Below, one piece after another: positions 50,311 through 63,523 of a stretch of DNA of 64,000 bases. The notes beneath the pieces were generated by a model. The model was not told where the DNA came from, made no database searches, and saw nothing but the letters and a program-made list of their open reading frames with translations. The position numbers were made by a program, and so were the translations under genes. The DNA is taken from the NCBI RefSeq assembly GCF_010389155.1, contig NC_057762.1, positions 28,828,055 to 28,892,054 on the forward strand, in the 5' to 3' direction. Origin of the DNA: Erigeron canadensis. Its lineage: Eukaryota; Streptophyta; Magnoliopsida; Asterales; Asteraceae. Every line of letters begins with the position of its first letter. Position 1 is the stretch's first letter.

Positions 50311-50766
50311 AGTTCCATAACTGTACTACTTCCTTACTAGATACCATATGTTAGCCGAGATTTCGAATATTTTGCTTTTGTTGATTTTGGTTTCGTTGAA
50401 GCTAGCCTGTGTTTCAGTTGTTTCTGACCATTTACGTTATTTGTTTAATGAAATTGGAGTTATATGAATTTCTGTTTGTCTTGGGTGCTGGGTAATAAGT
50501 TGCATAGATAATTAGTGTGGTAGGTTCCGTCCTGAACTCCTGATTGAAGACTGGCCTGCCTTTTCAATATTTGATCCTCTTGAATAATGAGTAAGAGGTT
50601 TATACAGATTTTAGGTTGCCATATTTTTATTTGTGCATAGCCATGGTCTTGTAACTTGTTGTCAAAGGCAGATTTATCATTCATGTATATAAATCAACTG
50701 TTTTCAATTCGAAGAGAATTGGAATGATAGTTTCTTGATGTCACACCATGGGGACAAGATAGTTTA
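50311..50766. other. eL24 3' flank
   Basis: 3' UTR and flank of eL24. No other feature is visible. Confidence 0.5.
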
Positions 50767-51275
50767 GGCTGGACGGAGTGGGTAGGAGAGGGAACTGGTA
50801 CCGGTTGGCACACCGCGCCGACCCCTCGGTACCGGTTGGGTGGGGAGGAAGATGGGGAGGGTGGTGCTGGTTTTGCTGTCTATGTTGTGACTGTTATATC
50901 TGATCATTGGATCTGTGTTTTTTTTTTTTATATATAAATATACACATAGTTATATCTATATTTTGCAGGGGAGAAGAATGTATCCATCTATATCTATAAT
51001 ATTAATATTAATTAATTAAATTCATATTTACAATTTATACCTTGAAGTTTAAACTATTTATAATATTGATACAAAAGTCTTTTTTTTTTTAGTTTTCTAT
51101 AAATTATATAATAATATTATTATTATTTAAAATTAGTTTTAGTTATTATTTAAAACAAAAATAAATTAAATAGAAAAGGGTGAGGAGGGGAAGGGTGGCG
51201 AGGTGTTCCTAGCATTAGGGGAGGGGAGGAGAAGAAAAATCGGGGAGGGGAGGAGTGGGGAAGCTCTCCCCCACC
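50767..51275. mobile_element. possible GC-rich MITE, TTA flanks
   Basis: The left part starts GGCTGGACGGAGTGGG after TTA (50764-50766), like the outer bases of the MITE at 47439 read from its other end. The right part ends CTCTCCCCCACC before TTA (51276-51278). G-rich words such as GGGGAGGGGAGGAG occur near both ends. The inverted match is weak, so the call is tentative. Confidence 0.33.
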
Positions 51276-52048
51276 TTATTTACAGAAAGACCAAATTATG
51301 CCGAACTTAAGTAGTTTCTGAAAGTGTTATTATATTTGTCTATTTAAAAATCCAACAATAAACAGATAAGCAGTTCCAAAATCCCCCAAAGCTTGATGAT
51401 ATTTGACATGATTACGATGATTGAATATAGAGCACCCTAGAAGATACATGAAAGTGTGACTTTGTTTATGTTTGTGAGTATTATTACGATGGCGTCGTTT
51501 TCTTTCTTTTAGTCGATTAAATTAAATTTGGAAAACAGGCATTTGTCCCTTCGTCATACTTCACTACTTGATGTAATTAGATCTTAAAAATAGGTTCGTA
51601 TCTCTTTTTCTAGGTGTGTCATCTTTTATTTAATCAACAAATAAGGCTTTTCTTTTATAATATTTTAAGGGTTTAAGAAATTTTTGAAGTTATATGTTTT
51701 TTTATTTTTTATTGTAGCATATCCAACCAAAAGTCAACCGTTCACTACTGTCACCACCTATGGTGGTAAATATCATAATTACCGGGCCAAAGGGGAAGTT
51801 AAATTAAAATTCCCTGTTTCACATCATCCTAACAAACTCCAACTCCACCACCACATCAACACCAACGTGGCACACGTTCACCAAAATAAAACACACAGAT
51901 AAACTCAATACGTTGTCGTTTCAACGACTCCCCTTCACACGATCATTTCTCCCCCACTAATCCCATATATCTTTCCATTAAACTCTACACACAAAATTAA
52001 AATAAAAAGAAAAGAATTTTTACTACTAACTCCATAAACGAAAAAACG
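51276..52048. other. intergenic, rhomboid gene promoter
   Basis: No gene seen. The region just before 52049 is C/A-rich, like a leader. Confidence 0.45.
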
Positions 52049-54271
52049 ATGATGTCAAGAGACGATGACGTGGAACGCACAAGACCCAAAACCAGTTTCA
52101 ATCAAACAACACAAAATTACTCATCATCTTCAGGAGCAGCAGTAAATACAGAAAGTTACTGGACATCATGGTTGATCCCAGTATTTGTTGTCGCCAATAT
52201 TGGTGTTTTTGTTGTACTTATGTACATCAACAACTGTCCTAAACATAACCGGTCAAGATTTTATGGAAAGTGTGTTGCTAAGTTTCTTGGCAGGTTTTCT
52301 TTTCAACCATTTAAAGAAAATCCTCTCCTTGGTGCTTCTTCTAACACGTATGTTGTTTTTTTACTCTGTTTTGATATATATAGAAATTCAGAAATTGATT
52401 TGATTTATATGAGATTTTGGTGTTGAAAGTTTATTATTACAACTTGTTATTTATTATGTTCATTTGACATAGGGGTATGAATTATGATTATAATCGTAGG
52501 GAGTTCATCGGTTCGGTTTTTGGGTTGTTTGGTTTTTTCTGTTTTTGTTTTTTATTGCAAAACCGAAACTTAAAAAATCCTAGAAGAATATAACTTATGA
52601 TTAATTTAGTGCAAAAAAGTAAGGGCCGTTTCTTTTTTAAGTCATTAAGTGCTGAATCCTGAGTATATTAAGTGACTGAATGTATAAATAATGTCTATAT
52701 GTATTAAGTAAAAAAATAGGTAATTGACATGCATTAAGTTCTTGATTATTACAGTGTATTAAGTAAAAAAGAAATGATGTGAAACAATTTTCTGTGTGTT
52801 AACCATTGTCTTTAGAATTTTTTTTGGTTGGTTTATGGAAAGATTTGTATACAACATATATAAGTTATATGATATGATTAACAAGTTATTGACCGCAAAT
52901 GTTATGTTTGTTAAACGTAAAGATTAGAGAAATTAGGGGCACTTCAATGGTGGAAAATAGTTCATGGACATCAAGGATGGAGGCTTGTTACTGCAAATTG
53001 GTTACATGCTGGTTTGATACATCTTGTTGCCAATATGCTAAGTCTCGTTCTTATTGGGATTCGTCTTGAGCAGCAGTTTGGATTTCGTATGTTCCTCTGT
53101 CTTTTCTATGTTGGATCATGACATTAAATTGTGTTTTTTGTCTAAAGAATATTGGGTTTTATTATAATACTTGTTGAACTTTGCAGTGCGTGTAGGGTTG
53201 ATCTATTTGTTGTCTGGATTTGGAGGAAGTATTCTTTCTTCTTTATTTATTCAACAGAATATCTCTGTTGGCGCCTCTGGAGCTCTTTTCGGGCTACTTG
53301 GGACAATGCTTGCCGAGCTCATCACAAACTGGACTATCTATTCAAATAAGGTGAGCAGTAGATTTGTTGAATTTTTAACTTGATTTTATAGATATAGAAA
53401 CAGTATTATATGAAAGCTGTAATATCTTATTTTGAATAAAATTGTGTTAGGATGTTTCCTCTAATTTAGGAGGGTCTTATACATCGCTGGTCCCTTTTAA
53501 GTTATTTTCTTTCAATTTGTTATGCTTATATTTAGCCATTTGTGTATTGTTATCTGTTATTTTATGTTTGAGCCATTTGGGGATAATTTCAATGCAATTA
53601 CTATTAGATTTTCCTTGAAAATTTTGATTATTTAAGTACACTTTTGATAGCACATTTAGCAGCAGTACTCTTGCATCATTTAAGTTAATCTTCTTTTAAG
53701 TTAGTCGACCCATTCATGAGGTATTTGAGCTGGTTTTGGCCAAATTTCTTAAAAGCCTGTCCTTAATCATTCGTGTTCACTTTTGACGGTAAAGAATGAT
53801 CTCTTTATTTTGTAGGCAGCGGCGCTCTTAACACTTGTAGTTATCGTTGTGGTGAACCTAGCTGTGGGAATTCTGCCATTTGTTGACAATTTTGCCCACA
53901 TTGGCGGATTCTTGACTGGTTTCCTCCTTGGTTTTGTTTTACTTCCTAAACCCCAATTTGGTTGGGTAGAAAGACACAATCTTCCAGCTGATGTTCGTGT
54001 GAGATCCAAATACAAGGTTTATCAGTATGTCTTGGGTTTGGTTGCATTAGCTCTTCTTGTTGCAGGGTAAGCTAGTGTACACAACATCTATTTGAAAACT
54101 ATATTCTCTGTATTTTTTAAGCTGATGTAAGTTCATTCTTGGGATTTAAAATGCAGATTTACGGTTGGTTTAGTGATGTTGTTTCATGGAGAAAATGGAT
54201 ATAAACATTGCCATTGGTGTCGCTACTTGAACTGTGTCCCGACGTCAAAATGGGAATGCAATAGCAGTTAG
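52049..54271 (+). CDS. RBL: rhomboid-like intramembrane serine protease (RBL)
   Basis: Five exons join in frame into 330 residues: 52049-52347, 52923-53086, 53187-53350, 53816-54066 and 54157-54271, all with GT-AG introns. The catalytic pair is present: Ser185 in GASGALFG and His237 in NFAHIGGF. The WR and H-x(4)-H-x(3)-N motif of the second helix is also there ([21 protein letters not shown]). The protein has a soluble N-terminus of about 38 residues, about seven membrane spans, and a cysteine-rich tail ([17 protein letters not shown]). Plant RBL1/RBL2-type proteins share this layout and act in Golgi or other secretory membranes, cutting membrane-anchored substrates. The exact RBL number is not assigned. 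Two ATGs stand side by side at the start; the first is used. No damage is seen. Confidence 0.93.
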
Positions 54272-55110
54272 TATTTCTTTTAATGTGTAATATCTGTGGA
54301 TATCTGGCTATTTGCATAGTTTTTTTTTAAAAGTTTGGTTGGTTTTCATGTCATATCGAGTTAGTGGTATTTGTGTTTTTGGCTGTGAAATATTTATTTG
54401 TTGATTGTTGAGGTTACTTGCTATATAATTATTTCTTTAGCAACTCTGCCATTATCCCATTCAGTTTTTGTGGTTATAGCTTATCTAATTTTTGTAAATA
54501 TGTACTTACTGTATTATAAAATAAATCTACTTTTTAACTTTTCAACATTCTAACTTAACAATATATCAATATAACCTACATTATACTTGCCGCCACCACC
54601 GCCGCCTCTACCAATCGCCACCACCACCACCGTCACCACCCATGACCACCGCCGCCGTCCCCACTACCACCATTGTCATTACACTGCCTCCGCCACTACC
54701 TGTCGCTGCTGCATCACGCGGGCTCATTTTTCTAAATTGTTTTTACACAAATTCTCAACTGGTCAACTGGATGGGGCTTTGGGTCGTGGTAATAAAGCAA
54801 AGACTTCTAAGGTCTAAAATTCATAGGCCTATAAAATGTGAGTCAGGCGTAATCTTTAAGGCCCAACAGGTTAGGCCGGGCTAAACTACAAAAGAATAAT
54901 TAAGATTCAGGATGTGAAATTTGAATCAAACTTGAAACTATCAAAGTTGGCAAAGTATACTAATCAAAAGACTTCAAACATAGATATGGATGACTCCAGA
55001 ACAAATACAGATAACGGTACGTTATTTTGCTCCTCCATTTTTAACTTGAAAGAACTAGAATTCCGACATTAGATAATGAAATACTTAAAAGAACACATTT
55101 TAATCTTTTA
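54272..55110. other. intergenic with CCA/GCC-rich patch
   Basis: 3' flank of the RBL gene. 54587-54680 is a CCA/GCC-rich low-complexity run. The following GCATCACGCGGGCTCATTTT and CTAA could be a decayed plus-strand Helitron 3' end related to those at 34100, but this is weak. Confidence 0.4.
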
Positions 55111-55923
55111 CTAGATTTAGACCCGTGTCTAAAACACGTTTATAACATATTAAAGATAATATAAAAATATGTAATCCACATAAATTGTGAAAAAACAAAC
55201 CAGTTAATTAAAATATAAAGAATGCAATTAAAACTATGAAAGAACAAATTGATAAATTTAAGTATAAATAATGTAATGAAAATCAAAGTAACAAAATATA
55301 ATACTGGAACATTAACGAAAGTGTTTAACTTGTTCATCTATCAATACTATGTTAATGCTTGCTATTGTAACAATTTTTTAACAATACAATTAAAGAAACT
55401 TCTTGTAGTTTTTGTTGTGGTATTTGTTTTATATAAACTTTTTTGGATTATATAGTTGTTATTGTTATTTGTCAGATATATTATTTTTATATATATAATC
55501 ATTGATAATTTGATAGGTTATAATTATAAATAACTTTAATAAGTTACATTTATAGTTAGATGAAGAATGATTGTAAGTTTTAAAGATATTTTTTTCTTTA
55601 TTTAAATAGTTAGATATTTGGGATAAACATTATTATTATTATTATTAATATTATTATTATTATTATTGTTATTATTATTGAAAGACAACTGATCTCATTT
55701 ATTAACTAATTACAATTTTTTAATCTTCAAAATTGAACATTGATGATGTAATTATTAATCAAATTAATAGTTCAAAGTTTTAATAATCATTATCCAAATA
55801 TGTTAATTAATATTAGTAATTCTAAAAAAACTTTTACTAGTTTACACTTTTTTGTTTTTCATCAATAATTTACACCTTTTACCCTAAGTACGTACTTGAT
55901 TTATAATTACTATATTCTATAGA
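55111..55923 (-). mobile_element. possible non-autonomous Helitron
   Basis: On the minus strand the 3' end shows a CGTGT-TTTAG-ACACG hairpin, GGTCTAAAT and CTAG (55114-55111) followed by T. This is the Helitron hairpin plus CTRR arrangement. A 5' start TCTATAGAATATAGTAAT is proposed at 55923, but the preceding base is T and not A, so the far border is uncertain. A (TTA)n microsatellite lies at 55630-55680. Confidence 0.5.
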
Positions 55924-56191
55924 ATTTTTTAAAATTTTTCATCACTTTATTAATTAAATTTTTTTCAACATATTACTTATAACATTTTTTCTTTCATTAA
56001 CATTAAAAATCTAAACAAATTTATACTCTTTATATAAGCTCAGAAAAAACAAAATAATAAAAATACAATGCTTAACTATGAAAATTACATAATGAATTAA
56101 TCAAATTATAATTAAAAAAATGAATAAATTAAATTATATTTATGCTAGACTTGAAAGACTTAAATATGAATCATGTTAATTGAGCCATTCA
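55924..56191. other. 3' flank of P450 copy A
   Basis: AT-rich. From about 56100 it matches 61630-61722 and so belongs to the P450 duplication. Confidence 0.5.
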
Positions 56192-57962
56192 TTACTCTTT
56201 GCATTTGAAGATAAGCTCAAGAGGCTTCTCTTTTTGCAAAGTCAATCCAAAAGTTTCATTCATGTCAAGTTTCGTTGGATCCTCGTTATTTGGAAGAACC
56301 CAATCGAATCCTAGAATCAAAGTCGCCAATGTTGTTTGCAAACTCTTAATCCCGGAAGGCATACCAGGACACATCCTCCTCCCACCACCAAAAGGTGTAA
56401 ACTCGAAATCATGGCCTGTATAATTGACGTTTGACTCAAGAAACCTTTCGGGTTTAAAAGCATTAGGGTCCTCCCAAACATTTGGGTCCCGGCTAATTGC
56501 CCAGATGTTGACCCATATTGAAGAGTTTTGTGGGATTGTATAATTCATAACCTCACAAGTTTCGACAGCATTTCGTGGAAGTAGGAGAGGGACAACCGGG
56601 TGCAATCTTAGTGTTTCTTTGATACAAGCGTTGAAATAAGTCAATTTGTTAAGATCGGATTTCATGATCATAGAGCTGGACTTGATTTCACTTTTGAGCT
56701 CTTCTCTTACTTTTTTCAAGATTTCGTTGTTCTTTATCAAGTCAGCCATTGCCCATATAGTAGTTGATGTTACGCTATCTGTTCCCGCAATGAATAGTTC
56801 CTGCATAATGGATTAAATTTAGTTAACTTTTATATATCATGAAATGTTTAATATATCAACTAATATATCAAAGGTTATTTGTCTTTATATGTTAAAAGGA
56901 ACTATCATCATTAAAGAAAAGTTGATATGCTGGGACCATAAAAGTCTCATGAACAGGATTAAAAGTTGTAAATTTTAATTTGTAAAAAAATCACCTACAC
57001 TGGAAATGCGAAATTGAATATAGTGTATAAAACAGTAAGGATGGCTTCATAAGACTTACCAGAATCAAGATGTTAATTTGGGCATTTGGAAAATTATTTT
57101 CAAGCATTCGGTCCAGAAAATCTTTTTCCTCCGTCACCTTTGAAGAAGCCATTTGATGCCTCCTTTGATTGATTATAGGGTCGATAAAGCTAGAGACGAC
57201 TTGAAGATATTTCAAGTTTTCTTTTCTTAACCCTTGAAGATCTAATCCCCCGATTACGGGGAAAAAATCAGTAACATTTGGTGCCATTGTATTCTCTAGT
57301 ATCTTTTGGATAGCCCATTTTAACCCATGAGCAGTTCCGTGTTCGTTGTTCAAATCAAGAAGATCCGTACTAAACAAAATGTTGCTTAAAGTGTTGAACA
57401 TAGTGGTGAAAACAACATCTTCAATTTGCACAACTTTTCCTTGCTTGGTATTCAAGAAATCCACCATTTGAGCCAGCTTTTCGTTTCTTATATCAGCTTG
57501 AGCTTCTATTGCTTTAGGCGAAAACAGGTCAGCCCGGTAAAGGGTTCTTAATGATCTCCAATTTTGGTTGCAATCATAAGCCCAGATAACATTGTGGTCA
57601 TTGGGATTTAGTACAATTGCATCTGGTGTGGCTCGACCAGAAAGATGTCGGTCTTGTGCCTTTAGAATTTGCTTGGCAGCTTCGGGGGATGTAGCCACAA
57701 CAAGGAGTCGAGAACCTAAGCGAAGGGAGATGAGGGGGCCATATTTTTTAGCGAGCATGGCGGTCGAGATATGCGGGTTCTTGCCTAGTTGATGTATATT
57801 GCCAATGATCGGCAAGGATCGTGGTCCTGGTGGGAGGTTTTTGATAGACGACTTGTAGTAATATTTTTGTGTAATGAAAACCAAGAAAAGAGGTGTTAAG
57901 AAAAGAAAAAAATAACTTAATAAACTGAGTTGCATGAAAGAGGCTAGGTTTAGGATCTCCAT
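56192..57962 (-). CDS. cytochrome P450, CYP71 clan (CYP76/CYP80-like), copy A
   Basis: Two exons, 57962-57060 and 56800-56192, with a 259-bp phase-0 intron, give 503 residues. The N-terminal membrane anchor (about 5-30) is followed by LPPGPR. The I-helix reads AGTDSVTSTT, with Ser310 where most P450s have threonine. ETLR (Glu363, Arg366), FKPERF and PFGGGRRMCPG with the haem ligand Cys445 are intact. It should be an ER-bound monooxygenase. Substrate unknown. Resemblance is to CYP76 (monoterpenoid oxidation) and CYP80 (benzylisoquinoline-type) enzymes, and automatic labels of N-methylcoclaurine hydroxylase would be unsafe. The MEILN start is preferred over an in-frame ATG 16 codons upstream because copy B shares it. 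Nearly identical copy B lies 5.5 kb away in the same orientation. Confidence 0.93.
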
Positions 57963-58340
57963 GATAAGTATATATGTTTTTTTTTTTGGGTGAATTATTA
58001 TATTTTGCATGCATGCATGAGTGGTATATATATAGCCTCAACTATTGAGCTAGCCATATGCAGTGAAGTTTCCAAATATATAGTCAAAGTTGTGTTTTAA
58101 GATAGAATTTCAAAGAAACGGATATCCAAATTTGAATTTTGGCGCAAGATAATAGATATAGCAAAAGTACGTGTGGTCCATAATATTTGAAGAATAGTCA
58201 AACCTGTTAAGCTAGCTAGACGGTAACATTAACTTTATGTGTTTTGTAGCATATGAAGTCTGGCCCGCCTTCAAATAACAGATTTATGAGTTGAACAGTT
58301 CAAGCCGTACTATTGATATAAGGTCAGAAATCTAACCAAA
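57963..58340 (-). repeat. duplicated P450 promoter, copy A
   Basis: Aligns with 63524-63905 upstream of copy B with a few indels. Shared words include GCATGCATGCATGAGTGG and AAACGGATATCCAAATTTGA. This marks the right edge of the tandem duplication. Confidence 0.8.
58025..58034 (-). promoter_or_regulatory. TATA box of P450 copy A
   Basis: TATATATATA lies about 65 bp upstream of the copy A start. The matching site of copy B (63582-63587) is only TATATA. The region around both is otherwise nearly the same, up to about 58335 and 63905. Confidence 0.5.
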
Positions 58341-61300
58341 ATATATATAGGATAAGGTTTTGGGTAAGTACTTTAGAATGTATTCAATTTTGATCATAGG
58401 TTTATACGAAATTGTGAAAGTCTCAAATTTACATTGATGAAGTAATTAAACAACTAATGTAAATTATTCTAAGAACAATAGACAAGAAAGTAAAGAAGTT
58501 TAATCAAATATTTTATTAATTAAACAGTCATGAATGCATGGTCGGTTTTACAAAGAAAGAAAAGAGAAAATATTATTAAGTTTTTTGACACACCAAAAAC
58601 TTAACAATGATACAAAGAAAGTAAAACACACTAACTGTTGTTGTAGACTAAAACCAACAAAAGTTGCGTCTAGGTCAAATGATTCTTTATATAGGCAGAG
58701 AAGAGGAATCACATAACAACCCAATAGATTTTGACACATAAAGTTTGTCAACCATTTATTGGTGGATAAGTCAGATCTGAAGAGTTCTCAGCTCTTTTCT
58801 TCATCTTGTTTCTTTCCCAAAACGGCATCAAAGAGAAATACCTTAGTACTAAAATGGTACAAGGTCACATGTCTTCATTCCGATCAATCAACACGTGTCC
58901 TTGGGGACCGGTCTTCTTATCTTCATCTTCCCATCCATATTTGACTTACAAAGTATGACGGTGAGTCATTGAATTTATCCTTTAACTCGAAGATAGTTGA
59001 TGGTCGCTGAGAGCTCGCTGACAAAATAGCTCGCCGAGTCTCTCAGCGAATCCATGACTCAATAAAATGAGGCCAGTTCATTGTGTATATAAGTTGTTAA
59101 AATTACAAATGATGTTGCCAACCTGCTATAACAAGTAAGACGCGACGACGCAAAGTTGGATACGCATAACAAATATTTAGCCTACACTTGGATAACTATA
59201 AGAATTTTGACATATAGTTTGATTACTTAACTGGCAAATGCCTAAACGAGTTTCACGCTATTATGAAATATTATACACATATGCAATAAAGCGATTTAAA
59301 AGTCGATACACGATAGAGATTTTTAGTCATAGTCGAACACATTATACTTTTCTTACGTTTTCCTTAAAGTTTTTGTTAATTTAATACTCTATCAGTCCTA
59401 AATTAAATGAATGATACGTTACTATATTAGTTTTTTTCTAAAACAATTGTCTCTTAAAATTACTTATCTTTAAACTATTTTTGTGATGGAATAACTAATT
59501 TTCATTTTATCATCATATATATATATTGCATTGCAATATCAGTAATTATGAACCTTATGAGCAGTATCACCGTTACGTGTCACTGTTTTATTAGATTAAT
59601 TTAATTTATATCCCATATTATTATTTGGATTTTGCTATATCACATTTTTTTTGGATTTTTTTTTTTTTTGGTTTTTCTTAGTATTTTTCACATATTTTTG
59701 TGAATAGCAACTTGTATGCGTGGCGAGTCGTTATTCTTTTTGATGTAACACACGCTACCACTATTCAGATTTTGTCACATCGTATCTTATTCAGATTTTT
59801 TTTACAGGTTACTTTTTTCACATTTTTTTTCATTTGAGTCATACAACCTTTTTATGGCACACCCCATATCACTACTTGCATTTTACTACATTGAATTCGT
59901 TTAAATTATGAACTAACATATTGATATATTTGCCAGATCACACCCCGTTTGGAATTTCACTGTTGATTACTTCTTGTTTTCCTGTTCAAACAAACATATT
60001 AATGACATAATGATTTAATTGAGCGGATGAATTGAAGGTTCAACACAATTATATATACTAAAATAACATAACCGTTTCAATAGAAAAATTGAGGCTTCGA
60101 GGCTTCGCAACGAGGGTCCAAATTTTACCGATTCATAATATTTGTGGAATGAGATAATCAAGGCGTTTGGTTTTAGCCACTCTCTAATTCTTTAGATGAA
60201 CTCATGAAAGTCCATAAATTAAATATTGATCAAACGTTTCAATATTTCATGCACACCAATATTGACTTTTATTAAATAGTCAAAAACTTTAGAAATATAC
60301 AAATAGATATATGTATTGCATTTCAGTATACAGATTGACAAAAATGCATCAATCCATATTGAATTCTAAGAGGGAGAAGTGGCAATTTCTTCAAAAACCT
60401 AAGAGGAAGTTTTTTTTTTCCCCTAAAAAATTTAAAAACTCATTGGTTAGAAACTTAAAAAATCAGGTTTGAAATAATTTAGTTCGTTCCTGAAAATTGA
60501 AAGACTCGGGTTTGAAAAAAATGTGTGTATACGTATACTTTGTTCTTAGATTCGTACTTGTGAACATGAACAGTCAACATGCATTTGGGTTCTATTTACA
60601 CAGCATGCATAGAACAAGAAAGATAAAAGCACCTTAATTAATTAGATTGGCTAAAACCCGAATTTTACGCATATATACTTTACATGAATAGGAGATCGAT
60701 AAGAAGATGCACAAACTTGATTACTCAACACAAGGATTAATCACGCCCCGACCTTCGTATTTGGGTACGAATCTAGTCTAGCTAATTTATGAACTAGTTG
60801 GCCGGTTGATCGACATATCTTCATAAGTAACAGTGAAAAACTAATTAGAAAAATAAATAATATTATTCATTTCATTAATTAAGTTAATCAATGATTGGTA
60901 AACAATTAATTTATTAAAAAGAAGATTGTGTTTATGGTACGTCAAATAATATAATTATTGTTTCTTTTTCTTGTTTGTTTGTGCTCATGAAGTTAGGGTA
61001 TATTTCACAGCAAACTATTAAGATCTTTAAGTTTTTAGCTTTTGATAGAAAGCTCCTATTTGATAGAGCTTTGTTTAATTTGGTTAATAAGGCTTCAAGC
61101 TTTTGAATTGGAACAAAAAGCTCCTTAATCTAATGCTTTTTCACCATAAAATTACTATAAGTAACCTGATGGAGAAAACAAATTGATGTAATTATCCGTT
61201 CACATGATGGAAATGGATTTTTGGGGTTAGGTTGTATAGTTATCTATAGGTGTGAATGGAACAAAACATTTTGTGCTATTACTTAAAAATTTTGTGGGTT

Positions 61301-61630
61301 GATATGACTAATTAAAGGAGGAGGGTATGACACATGAGACATAACTATCAAAAATAAATATTTTATATTTATCTGTTTCATAACTCACAAGTCATAACTA
61401 AAAATATGTATATCATAATGTAATGTGACAAATTAACGACAGAGGTTAAAACGGGTTGAAATTTATACATATGTTTAGGTCAAGTATTCTTTTATATATT
61501 TAGCAGTGTTCAGACTCGTTTATTGGACAAGTAGTCTCAATATATATAAATCTTATACTAATTGTGAAATAAAAAATGTGAGACCAATATCACAACTTAA
61601 TAAATATGAAAGCTAAAGAATAAACATATA
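58341..61630. other. spacer between the P450 copies, no gene seen
   Basis: Unduplicated sequence between the two P450 units. It includes long T-rich runs (59640-59870) and an AAAGCTC/GAGCTTT-rich patch near 61020-61150 that could be a decayed MITE. No coding or RNA gene is supported. Confidence 0.45.
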
Positions 61631-61722
61631 AATTAATCAAACGCTAATACAAAAAAATGAATAAACTAAATTACATGTATGCTAAACTTAAAAACTTAGG
61701 TATGAAAACGTTGAGCCATTCA

Positions 61723-63523
61723 TTACTCTTTGCATTTGAAGATAAGCTCAAGAGGCTTCTCTTTTTGCAAAGTCAATCCAAAATTTTCATTCATGTCGAG
61801 TTTCGTTGGATCCTCGTTATTTGGAAGAACCCAATCGAATCCTAGAATCAAAGTCGCCAATGTTGTTTGCAAACTCTTAATCCCGGAAGGCATACCAGGA
61901 CACATCCTCCTCCCACCACCAAAAGGTGTAAACTCGAAATCATGGCCTGTATAGTTGACGTTTGAGCCAAGAAACCTCTCGGGTTTAAAAGTGTTAGGGT
62001 CCTCCCACACGTTTGGGTCTCGACTAATCGCCCAAATGTTGACCCATATTGAAGAGTTTTCAGGAATTGTGTAGTTCATAACTTCACAAGTTTCGACAGC
62101 ATTTCGTGGAAGTAGGAGAGGAACAACCGGGTGTAATCTTAGTGTTTCTTTGATACAAGCATTGAAATAAGTCAATTTGTTAAGATCGGATTTCATGATC
62201 ATAGAGCTGGACTTGATTTCTCTTTTGAGCTCTTCAGTTGCTTTTTCCAAGATTCCTTTGTTCTTTATCAAGTCAGCCATTGCCCATATAGTAGTTGATG
62301 TTACGCTATCTGTTCCCGCAATGAATAATTCCTACATAATAAGAGATTGTCATCATTAAAAGACAAAAAGTTGATAAGTTGGGACCATATATTATAAGAA
62401 GTCCCATAAATAGAATTAAAAAGTTGTATTATTATTTGTCAAAAAATCACCTATAAAGATATTTGAATCCTGTTTTTATTACATAGCTTTTTTTAAAAAA
62501 AAGTATATAGTGTATGAAGTAATACAACAAAAAGTATATAGTGTATAAATGCGAATAATGAATATAGTGTATGAAGTAATACAACAAAAAGTATAGCTGC
62601 AAAAGACTTACCAGAATCAAGATATTGATTTGGGCATTTGGAAAATTATTTTCAAGCATTCGGTCCAGAAAATCTTTTTCCTCTGTCACCCCGGTCACCT
62701 TCGAAGAAGCCATTCGATCTCTCCTTTGATTGATTATAGGGTCGATAAAGCTAGAGACGACTTGAAGATATTTCAAGTTTTCTTTTCTTAACCCTTGAAG
62801 ATCTAAGCCCCCGATTACGGGGAAAAAATCAGTAACATTTGGTGCCATTGTATTCTCTAGTATCTTTTGGATAGCCCATTTTAACCCATGAGCAGTTCCG
62901 TGTTCGTTGTTCAAATTAAGAAGATCTGTACTAAACAAAATGTTGCTTAGAGTGTTGAACATAGTAGTGAAAACAACATCTTCAATTTGCACAACTTTTC
63001 CTTGCTTGGTATTCAAGAAATCCACCATTTGAGCCAGCTTTTCGTTTCTTATATCAGCTTGAGCTTCTATTGCTTTAGGCGAAAACAGGTCAGCCCGGTA
63101 AAGGGTTCTTAATGATCTCCAATTTTGGTTGCAATCATAAGCCCAGATAACGTTGTGGTCATTGGGATTTAGTACAATTGCATCTGGTGTGGCTCGACCA
63201 GAAAGATGTCGGTCTTGTGCCTTTAGAATTTGCTTGGCAGCTTCGGGGGATGTAGCCACAACAAGGAGTCGAGAACCTAAGCGAAGGGAGATGAGGGGGC
63301 CATATTTTTTAGCGAGCATGGCGGTCGAGATATGCGGGTTCTTGCCTAGTTGATGTATATTGCCAATGATCGGCAATGGTCGTGGTCCTGGTGGGAGGTT
63401 TTTGATAGACGACTTGTAGTAATATTTTTGTGTAATGAAAACCAAGAAAAGAGGTGTTAGGAAAAGAAAGAGATAAGTTAATGAACTGAGTTGCATGAAA
63501 GAGGCTAGGTTTAGGATCTCCAT
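61723..63523 (-). CDS. cytochrome P450, CYP71 clan (CYP76/CYP80-like), copy B
   Basis: Two exons, 63523-62612 and 62331-61723, with a 280-bp intron at the same phase-0 place as in copy A, give 506 residues. All motifs match copy A, including AGTDSVTSTT (Ser313) and the haem ligand Cys448 in FGGGRRMCPG. Differences visible by eye are few. They include a three-residue TGV insertion after KV near residue 285, RRDRMA for RRHQMA, IKREIKSS-type changes in exon 2, and SVN changed to GSN after FL. Longer in-frame reading upstream to 63733 is not used, because copy A has no such extension and the duplicated promoter lies there. Both copies look functional, so they may share or divide one role. The family call is inference from motifs. 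Confidence 0.93.

Noticed and set aside
54587..54884. Proline/threonine-rich frames
   Set aside because: They come from a CCA/GCC low-complexity run, not a gene.
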